From: Ruminococcus sp.
GTDB taxonomy: Bacteria; Bacillota; Clostridia; Oscillospirales; Ruminococcaceae
Reading direction: 5' to 3'
Length of the DNA: 10,786 nucleotides
Assembly (NCBI GenBank): GCA_014799675.1
Contig: JAAVHM010000166.1
Span: forward strand, 1-10,786
Position numbers and translations under genes: made by a program. The notes beneath the pieces are model-generated. The model was not told the DNA's origin, did not search any database, and saw only the letters and a list, made by a program, of their open reading frames with translations. Positions 1 through 4,993 of this stretch are shown here, piece after piece (position 1 is the first letter of the stretch; each line of letters opens with the position of its first letter).

Positions 1-663
1 AAGATGATGGCAACCTACAACAGCGGTATGGAGGAAGCTGCTCCCGCGCCTGAGCCTGCTCCCGCGGCTTCGTCAGGCGGCGGAACGATGTCACAGGATG
101 AGATCGAAAAGCTTATGGGAGGCGGAGCTTCCGCGGCTGCACCTCAGCCGGCTGCTCAACAGATGCCGCAGGCAGCGCCTATGCAGGGAATGCCCATGCA
201 GGGTATGCCTCAGCAGGGCATGGCAATGCCCCAGATGCCATACGGCGGTCAGCCTATGGCTTACCCCGACCCGAATATGGCGGGTATGTACGGAATGTAT
301 CCGCAGCAGGGTTATCCGATGCCGCCTATGAATATCCAGCCGATACAGCTTCAGAGCTTCGGCAATTATCAGAATGCTTCCCTTACACAGGAGCAGAACG
401 ACAATCTCAAGCTTCTTATGGGTGTACCTCTCAATGTTACCGTTGAGATAGGCTCCTGCGTGAGAAAGGTCAAGGAAATACTTGAATTTACGCAGGGTAC
501 AATTATAGAGCTTGAACGTCAGGCAGGCGCGCCTGTTGATATAATCGTAAACGGCAACCTCGTTGCCAAGGGTGACGTTGTTGTTATAGATGATAACTTT
601 GCGGTAAGAATTACCGAAATTATCAAATCGAAATTCCTTGATTCCCTCGGAGGAAAGGATTGA
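1..663 (+). CDS. fliY: Flagellar motor switch protein FliY/FliN, C-terminal part (5' truncated by window)
   Basis: The reading frame is open from base 1, so the start lies outside the window or at one of the ATGs at 4, 7 or 88, which cannot be decided. Numbering from the ATG at 4, residues about 135-208 form a FliN/SpoA surface-presentation domain with the family's typical features: a hydrophobic core, an acidic VEIG strand, VNGNLVAKGDVVV, and a final FAVRITEI. This domain builds the cytoplasmic C-ring. Before it lies a low-complexity linker: an Ala/Pro segment (11-23), a peptide SQDEIEKLM (30-38) like the CheY-P-binding peptide at the N terminus of FliM and FliY, then a Met/Gln/Gly/Pro stretch (54-109) with 14 methionines. 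In Firmicutes the gene before cheY is usually fliY, a CheC-like phosphatase fused to FliN, so FliY is preferred. The phosphatase half is not visible, and a stand-alone FliN remains possible. The FliN domain call is firm; the FliY name is inference. Confidence 0.85.
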   Translation, partial: KMMATYNSGMEEAAPAPEPAPAASSGGGTMSQDEIEKLMGGGASAAAPQPAAQQMPQAAPMQGMPMQGMPQQGMAMPQMPYGGQPMAYPDPNMAGMYGMYPQQGYPMPPMNIQPIQLQSFGNYQNASLTQEQNDNLKLLMGVPLNVTVEIGSCVRKVKEILEFTQGTIIELERQAGAPVDIIVNGNLVAKGDVVVIDDNFAVRITEIIKSKFLDSLGGKD

Positions 664-693
664 TCGAAAGGTTTATAAAAAACGAAAAATCTC

Positions 694-720
694 CGAAAGC
701 GATGCCGCCCGTCGCTTTCG
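694..720 (+). other. Perfect 9-bp hairpin between fliY and cheY
   Basis: CGAAAGCGA (694-702) is followed by a 9-nt loop and its exact complement TCGCTTTCG (712-720). No T-run follows (TGTTAAAAC), so this is not a classical intrinsic terminator. It may protect the 3' end of a processed fliY message or attenuate weakly; the function is inferred only from position. Confidence 0.5.
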
Positions 721-762
721 TGTTAAAACAATATCTTCCGAGGCGGAGAAACGGAGTTTACT

Positions 763-1125
763 ATGGATAAGAAAATTTTGCTTGTTGACGACGCGGCTTT
801 CATGCGAATGATGATAAAGGACGCGCTCACAAAGAACGGATACACCAATATTCTTGAAGCTGCTGACGGTGAGATCGCCTGCGCTACATATGCTGCCGAG
901 AAGCCCGACCTTGTTATCATGGACATCACAATGCCCAACAAGACAGGTATCGAGGCTTTGAGAGACATCAAGGCTGCCGACCCTGCCGCAAAGATCGTTA
1001 TGTGTTCCGCTATGGGTCAGGAGGCTATGGTTGTTGACGCTATCAAGCTCGGTGCTCTTGACTTTATCGTTAAGCCCTTTAAGCCAGACAGAATTCTTCA
1101 GACTGTTCAGAAGGTTCTCGGCTGA
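763..1125 (+). CDS. cheY: Chemotaxis response regulator CheY (single-domain receiver)
   Basis: This 120-residue protein is a stand-alone receiver with no output domain. The acidic pair is D9/D10, the phosphoacceptor is D54 in VIMDITMP, the switch Ser/Thr is S82 in MCSAMG, the aromatic switch position is F101 and the invariant lysine is K104 in VKPF. All phosphorylation residues are present, so it should be active. Phosphorylated CheY carries the signal from the kinase CheA to the flagellar switch; CheA is not in this window. The ATG at 763 has GGAG at 753-756, six bases upstream. Its place between fliY and fliO is the standard Firmicute order and supports motor CheY rather than another single-domain receiver. 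fliO begins two bases after its stop, so the two are likely translationally coupled. Confidence 0.96.
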   Translation: MDKKILLVDDAAFMRMMIKDALTKNGYTNILEAADGEIACATYAAEKPDLVIMDITMPNKTGIEALRDIKAADPAAKIVMCSAMGQEAMVVDAIKLGALDFIVKPFKPDRILQTVQKVLG

Positions 1126-1127
1126 TA

Positions 1128-1535
1128 ATGTTCAGCGAGGTTTTTACCGTTATATGCGCCCTGCTGGGAATTATCGGACTGATGTTCCTTGCGTTTTACG
1201 CGGCAAGGTGGCTGAACAAGCATTTCAACGGCGGCTTCGGCGGAAGCCGCAGAATGATAAAAATTATAGAATGTACCGGTGTGGCTCCCGATAAGCAGCT
1301 TATGATCGTTGAGGTCGGAAACAAGTGTATGCTTATCGGCGTTACCCCAAATTCTGTAAATAAGATCTGCGATCTGGACAGGGAGGACGTCGAGCTTTAC
1401 GAAAGCGGCGATACAGTGCCTGCCGTTCCCGCAGGATCGGGCTTTATGCAGAACCTCAAGAGGGCTTTTGCGGAAAGAAATAAAGAGAATACCCAAAATA
1501 AAGAGGACGGACGGAATGAAAAGGATGATTTTTAA
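1128..1535 (+). CDS. fliO: Flagellar biosynthesis protein FliO
   Basis: This 135-residue membrane protein has a short N-terminal lead, one transmembrane helix at about residues 7-27, a basic Gly-rich stretch (GGFGGSRR), and a small cytoplasmic beta domain containing the FliO-like segment VAPDKQLMIVEVGNKCMLIG. The last 25 residues are charged and probably disordered. In known systems FliO is an assembly factor for the FliP ring and is not part of the finished export gate. No good ribosome binding site is visible (only AAGG at 1111-1114, about 13 bases off), but the start follows the cheY stop in TGATAATG, which favours translational coupling. Its 3' end overlaps the chosen fliP start by 20 bases. 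Sequence similarity within FliO is always weak, so position directly before fliP adds much of the support. Confidence 0.9.
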   Translation: MFSEVFTVICALLGIIGLMFLAFYAARWLNKHFNGGFGGSRRMIKIIECTGVAPDKQLMIVEVGNKCMLIGVTPNSVNKICDLDREDVELYESGDTVPAVPAGSGFMQNLKRAFAERNKENTQNKEDGRNEKDDF

Positions 1536-2481
1536 AAAAATTGCCGCGGCTTTTATTTGCGGTACCGTCATGGCGGTTTCATTTCCGGGTCTGACTGCCT
1601 TTGCTGCGGCAAACCCCGAGCAGGGCGTTACCGGGATAGTCACTACTATCCCCAATGTGGAAACTTCCGTACCTCAGACGACCCAGACCCAGTACGGGAC
1701 TGCTCCTGTTCAGACGGACGCAAACGGCTTGCCTGCGGAGACAACGGTTGTTACAACGGTGCCTTATGACGGTCCCGAAATTGACGACCCGGAGGAAGCA
1801 GACAACCTGCTTGACCTGCTGAACTTAAATCAAAGCTCCACCACTATCGACCTTATTTTGCTGATAACTATACTGTCGCTTGCGCCGTCGATACTGGTGA
1901 TGTTTACCTGCTTTACAAGGATAATAATTTCATTCTCACTTTTAAGGAACGCCATGGGCGTCCAGCAAACTCCGCCCAATCAGGTCATGATAGGGCTTGC
2001 GCTGTTTCTGACGCTGTTTATAATGTCGCCTGTTGTCGGCGAGATGAACGAAGTGGCATACGTCCCCTATAAAAACGGAGAATATACCTCTGTAGAAGCG
2101 GTACAGGCGGCTTCCGCCCCCTTAAAGAAATGGATGCTCGCCAACACAAGCAATGATTCAATGGACTTTTTCCTCGGTCTTACCGGCACGGAAATCACTG
2201 CCGAGACGGAGGAGGAATTTATCGAGGAGGTCAGCTTTACGCTGGTCGTCCCCGCATTTATATTAAGTGAGATCAAGATCGGATTTGAGATAGGCTTTTT
2301 GCTGTACATTCCGTTTTTGATAATAGATATTGTAGTTTCAACGCTGCTTATGTCAATGGGTATGATGATGCTGCCGCCGACCACCATTTCGGTGCCGTTC
2401 AAGCTGCTGCTGTTTATACTCTGCGACGGCTGGACGCTGCTTATAGGTTCGCTTGTCAGCGGCTTTCATATGTATACTTAG
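1516..2481 (+). CDS. fliP: Flagellar export gate protein FliP, with extended Thr/Pro-rich N-terminal region
   Basis: This is a core subunit of the flagellar type III export gate (FliP5-FliQ4-FliR1 in solved structures). It is 321 residues against about 215-260 for most FliP. A cleavable signal peptide fits residues 1-31 (basic start, hydrophobic core, end near LTAFAAA). Residues about 32-107 are a low-complexity Thr/Pro/Val/Gln segment ending in an acidic patch. The family core follows: transmembrane segments near 112-132, 156-175, 243-262 and 264-286, the TCFTRIIISFSLLRNAMG block (131-148), PPNQV, and PAFILSEIKIGFEIGF (246-261). The ATG at 1516 is chosen because GAGG (1503-1506) precedes it by nine bases and it gives a clean signal peptide. 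A TTG at 1468 in the same frame would add 16 basic residues and is less likely. Identity is certain; the role of the extension is unknown. Confidence 0.96.
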   Translation: MKRMIFKKIAAAFICGTVMAVSFPGLTAFAAANPEQGVTGIVTTIPNVETSVPQTTQTQYGTAPVQTDANGLPAETTVVTTVPYDGPEIDDPEEADNLLDLLNLNQSSTTIDLILLITILSLAPSILVMFTCFTRIIISFSLLRNAMGVQQTPPNQVMIGLALFLTLFIMSPVVGEMNEVAYVPYKNGEYTSVEAVQAASAPLKKWMLANTSNDSMDFFLGLTGTEITAETEEEFIEEVSFTLVVPAFILSEIKIGFEIGFLLYIPFLIIDIVVSTLLMSMGMMMLPPTTISVPFKLLLFILCDGWTLLIGSLVSGFHMYT

Positions 2482-2491
2482 CTTTGTTAAA

Positions 2492-2514
2492 AAAAGCCAA
2501 GTTAAGCGGCTTTT
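2492..2514 (+). other. Small hairpin in the fliP-fliQ gap
   Basis: AAAAGCC (2492-2498) pairs with GGCTTTT (2508-2514) around a 9-nt loop. It sits just before the AAAGGA ribosome binding site of fliQ (2519-2524). It is too short and AT-rich to be a strong terminator with fliQ directly downstream. It could modulate fliQ translation or be chance. Confidence 0.3.
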
Positions 2515-2535
2515 CGGGAAAGGAAAATTACGGCT

Positions 2536-2820
2536 ATGTCGGAAGCAATGGTTCTGGATATTTTCAGAGAAGCTCTTATACTTTCAATAAAGCTTGCGGG
2601 ACCGCTTCTGCTTATAAGCATGATCGTGGGACTTGTTATCGCCATACTTCAGGCGGCAACGCAGGTTCACGAGCAGACCCTTACCTTTGTGCCAAAGGCG
2701 CTGACTATTGTCGTACTTCTGCTGCTTATGGCGCCGATGATGATGAACTGGTGCAGTGAGTTTGTTACACACATCTTTGACATTATCGATCAGGTCAGCC
2801 AGCAGACGGGCGGCTGGTAA
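2536..2820 (+). CDS. fliQ: Flagellar export gate protein FliQ
   Basis: This 94-residue protein has two transmembrane helices (about residues 15-40 and 52-76) joined by the conserved loop QAATQVHEQTLTFVPK, which is diagnostic for FliQ and its injectisome relatives. It belongs to the FliPQR gate, where four copies wind around the FliP ring. The ATG at 2536 has AAAGGA at 2519-2524, 11 bases upstream. Length and domain layout are normal, slightly longer than the usual 86-90 residues through the polar tail QQTGGW. It lies 54 bases after fliP and is followed by an unusual 132-base AT-rich gap filled by a long hairpin. Confidence 0.97.
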   Translation: MSEAMVLDIFREALILSIKLAGPLLLISMIVGLVIAILQAATQVHEQTLTFVPKALTIVVLLLLMAPMMMNWCSEFVTHIFDIIDQVSQQTGGW

Positions 2821-2822
2821 TA

Positions 2823-2933
2823 CTAATTTTTAAACAGAATGTACACAAAAAATCGAGCAAAAATTTGAAAAGCTTCAGCTTTTTTATATGATTTTTGTTA
2901 AGATTTTTTGTCTGTACTTTGATTAAAAATTAG
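2823..2933 (+). repeat. Long imperfect inverted repeat (111 nt) filling the fliQ-fliR gap
   Basis: The outer arms 2823-2854 and 2902-2933 (32 nt each, aligned without gaps) match at 26 positions. Three of the six mismatches (left-arm positions 15, 19 and 20) would be G-U pairs in RNA, so 29 of 32 can pair. Two inner helices continue it: 2858-2864 with 2891-2897 (CAAAAAT/ATTTTTG) and 2868-2873 with 2878-2883 (AAAAGC/GCTTTT) closed by a TTCA loop. The structure begins two bases after the fliQ stop and ends four bases before the fliR ribosome binding site. It could be a structured intercistronic RNA or a small MITE-like insertion; no clear target-site duplication is visible. Confidence 0.75.
2865..2892 (+). 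promoter_or_regulatory. Possible sigma-A promoter upstream of fliR
   Basis: TTGAAA (2865-2870) and TATGAT (2887-2892) are separated by 16 bases. Each box matches five of six consensus bases. It lies inside the AT-rich hairpin, where chance matches are frequent, so this is only a candidate for an internal promoter for fliR-flhB and downstream genes. Confidence 0.3.
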
Positions 2934-2952
2934 GATAGGGAGGCAGCGGATA

Positions 2953-3738
2953 TTGGATTTCTTTGTTGTCCTGTTTCGGAGTTTTGAGACCGATTTGTTG
3001 GTTTTCGCCCGGATACTTTGCATATTTGCCTTTAACCCGATCTTGTCGAGGCGGAACATTCCCACTATTGCAAAGGTCGGAATATCAATTTTTATTACAT
3101 ATATTGTAATTATGGTCATCCAGCCCGAGCCTGTGGACACGGGAGGAACGGCGGGTATGTATCTGATGATGATCCTGCGGGAGACCTTTATCGGGCTTGT
3201 GATAGGGTTTATTACCGACCTGTTCTTTTATTCGGTGCAGGTTGCGGGCGAGGTCATGGATATGCAGTCGGGTCTCGGCATGGCAAAGGTTTTCGACCCC
3301 GAAACTCATGTACAGATGTCAATTATGGGTTCGTTCATCAGCTTTATGCTGTATCTTTACTTCTTTGCAACGAATTCCCATATGTCATATATAAAGCTGT
3401 TTGTGCTGTCATACGACGTTCTTCCCATAGAGGGCGGCGGGTTCAACCCCGATTTCGGGTACAGCATAGCGGCGTATTTCTCGGTGCTTCTCGGTATCGT
3501 CATAAAGCTTGCAATGCCTGTCATTGCGGCGGAGCTTATACTTGAGTTCTGCATGGGCGTGCTGATGAAGTCCGTACCGCAGATACAGATAATGGTCATC
3601 AACATTCAGATGAAGGTGGCTTTCGGGTTTGCGATACTGTTTTTGGTGGCAGTGCCTCTTTCCGAATTTATCGACGGTTATCTGAACACATGGCTTGACA
3701 CCCTTGAATCCTTTGTAACAATTATGCCCGCCGGGTAG
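2953..3738 (+). CDS. fliR: Flagellar export gate protein FliR (TTG start)
   Basis: This 261-residue polytopic membrane protein has about six hydrophobic helices. The start of the protein (ARILCIFAFNPILSRRNIP) and the segment GEVMDMQSGLGMAKVFDPET match FliR. FliR is the single-copy subunit that closes the FliP5-FliQ4 ring. The start is TTG at 2953, supported by an AGGGAGG ribosome binding site ending at 2943, about nine bases upstream. Upstream in-frame codons do not give a better start, and a later ATG would delete conserved sequence. It is separate from flhB, unlike the FliR-FlhB fusion found in some clostridia, with 26 bases between them. The long hairpin before it and the weak start codon may lower its synthesis relative to FliP and FliQ; this is inference. 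Confidence 0.95.
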   Translation: MDFFVVLFRSFETDLLVFARILCIFAFNPILSRRNIPTIAKVGISIFITYIVIMVIQPEPVDTGGTAGMYLMMILRETFIGLVIGFITDLFFYSVQVAGEVMDMQSGLGMAKVFDPETHVQMSIMGSFISFMLYLYFFATNSHMSYIKLFVLSYDVLPIEGGGFNPDFGYSIAAYFSVLLGIVIKLAMPVIAAELILEFCMGVLMKSVPQIQIMVINIQMKVAFGFAILFLVAVPLSEFIDGYLNTWLDTLESFVTIMPAG

Positions 3739-3764
3739 AACGGGCTTAAAAAAGGAGTGTTAAA

Positions 3765-4889
3765 ATGCCCGAAACCACAGGTGAAAAAACCGAAAAGGCG
3801 ACCCCCCATAAGCTGCGTGAACAGCGAAAAGAGGGCAACGTCATGCAGAGCAAGGACGTGGTCACGGCTGCGTTTATACTGCTGGTTTTCTTCATACTCC
3901 GAATAATGGCGAAGCTTATGTACAAGACAGCCGCGGACTGCTTGACCTACTGGTTAAGCATTGCGGGCGACGGAATGGAGGACGGCCGTCTCGGCGGCAT
4001 GAGAGTTTCCGCAAAGCTTATTCTCGAGACGGGAAAAGCCACACTGTTTATAGCGGGACCCGTGCTTCTGGCTTCGATACTCATACCCGTCATAGTTACG
4101 GGAATACAGACGAAATTTATTTTTTCAAAAAAATCCTTTCAGTTTAAGTTCAGCAAGCTCAACCCCTTTGAGGGTATAAAAAAGATGTTTTCTGTCGCTT
4201 CGGTGTTCGAGCTTTTTAAATCAATTGTAAAGCTTGTTATACTGTTCGCGGTGGTTTACAATGAGGTCTCTTCAAGAATATCCGAATTTGCAAGGCTTTT
4301 TCAGATGGACTTGTCCTCGGGGCTTATCTATACTATGGACGCGGTTTATACGATATGTATGAAGATCGCGGTGGTTTTTGTGGCGGTTGCCGCCATAGAC
4401 TTCCTGTTCCAGAAATACAAGTTCGACAAGGACATGAAAATGACCAAGCAGGAGGTCAAGGAAGAGTACAAACAAATGGAAGGCGATCCTCAGATCAAGG
4501 GAAAACGCCGTCAGAAGCAGCAGCAGCTGGCTATGAGCCGTATGATGCAGGACGTTCCCACTGCGGACGTTGTTGTAAGAAACCCTACTCACTTTGCCGT
4601 TGCTATAAGATATGACGAAGAAAATGACGTTGCTCCCGTTGTTGTTGCAAAGGGCGCGGATAATCTGGCTTTTAAAATTATAGAAAAGGCTGAAGAAAAC
4701 GGCGTTGCCATTGTTGAGAATGTGCCGCTGGCAAGAAGTCTTTACAAATCTGTTGATTTGGGCAGAACGATACCTTACAGCTTTTATCAGGAAGTCGCAC
4801 AGGTGCTGGCATTCGTTTACGACATGAGTGGCAGAAAGCCCAAGGGACTGGAACAGCAAGGTATTGCAAAAAATTACCCAAATTACTGA
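3765..4889 (+). CDS. flhB: Flagellar export switch protein FlhB with NPTH autocleavage site
   Basis: This 374-residue protein has the FlhB opening EKTEKATPHKLREQRKEGNV (residues 7-26), four transmembrane segments (about 32-52, 92-114, 147-167 and 192-215), a charged Lys/Gln-rich linker (226-260), and a C-terminal cytoplasmic domain. The autocleavage motif NPTH is at 273-276 (bases 4581-4592), preceded by VVVR and followed by FAVAIRYD. Cleavage between Asn and Pro in known FlhB switches export from rod/hook to filament substrates. All residues needed are present, so it should self-cleave. The ATG at 3765 has AAGGAG at 3752-3757 with good spacing. A GC-rich 5-bp inverted repeat (3726-3730/3741-3745) spans the fliR stop just upstream. 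Length is normal. Confidence 0.98.
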   Translation: MPETTGEKTEKATPHKLREQRKEGNVMQSKDVVTAAFILLVFFILRIMAKLMYKTAADCLTYWLSIAGDGMEDGRLGGMRVSAKLILETGKATLFIAGPVLLASILIPVIVTGIQTKFIFSKKSFQFKFSKLNPFEGIKKMFSVASVFELFKSIVKLVILFAVVYNEVSSRISEFARLFQMDLSSGLIYTMDAVYTICMKIAVVFVAVAAIDFLFQKYKFDKDMKMTKQEVKEEYKQMEGDPQIKGKRRQKQQQLAMSRMMQDVPTADVVVRNPTHFAVAIRYDEENDVAPVVVAKGADNLAFKIIEKAEENGVAIVENVPLARSLYKSVDLGRTIPYSFYQEVAQVLAFVYDMSGRKPKGLEQQGIAKNYPNY

Positions 4890-4895
4890 TAACTT

Positions 4896-4962
4896 AGAAG
4901 ATAGAAGATAGAATACAGAGAACGGAACAAATAAATTTCTTGCCTCATGCTTCTTATCTTCT
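4896..4962 (+). repeat. Purine-rich inverted repeat after flhB, shared in part with the repeat after cheD
   Basis: A left arm built of a 7-bp tandem repeat (AGAAGAT twice, then AGAA, from 4896) can pair with AGAAGATAAGAAGCA read on the opposite strand of 4948-4962, with small bulges. The right half carries TTTCTTGC (4937-4944) and TTCTTAT (4951-4957) separated by six bases. Nearly the same two blocks sit joined as one run at 10748-10762 after cheD. This suggests a dispersed intergenic repeat in this genome. It occupies most of the 104-base flhB-flhA gap. Confidence 0.5.
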
Positions 4963-4993
4963 TGCTTCTGGAAGGGAAGGTTACGTATATACC

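Noticed and set aside
1468..1515. Longer FliP start at TTG 1468
   Set aside because: It would put 16 basic residues before a good signal peptide and has no better ribosome binding site than the ATG at 1516.
1107..1655. Minus-strand ORF of 182 codons opposite fliO and the start of fliP
   Set aside because: It lies entirely opposite well-recognised genes, has no family features and no visible ribosome binding site.
2823..2933. Long hairpin as a CRISPR repeat or riboswitch
   Set aside because: There is no repeated spacer pattern, and no known riboswitch core is visible.
3726..3745. Short GC hairpin around the fliR stop as a terminator
   Set aside because: The stem is only five base pairs, no T-run follows, and flhB starts at once with a strong ribosome binding site.
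4272..4859. Minus-strand ORF of 195 codons opposite flhB
   Set aside because: The flhB frame is conserved and contains the NPTH site; the antisense product is His/Leu-rich and resembles nothing known to me.
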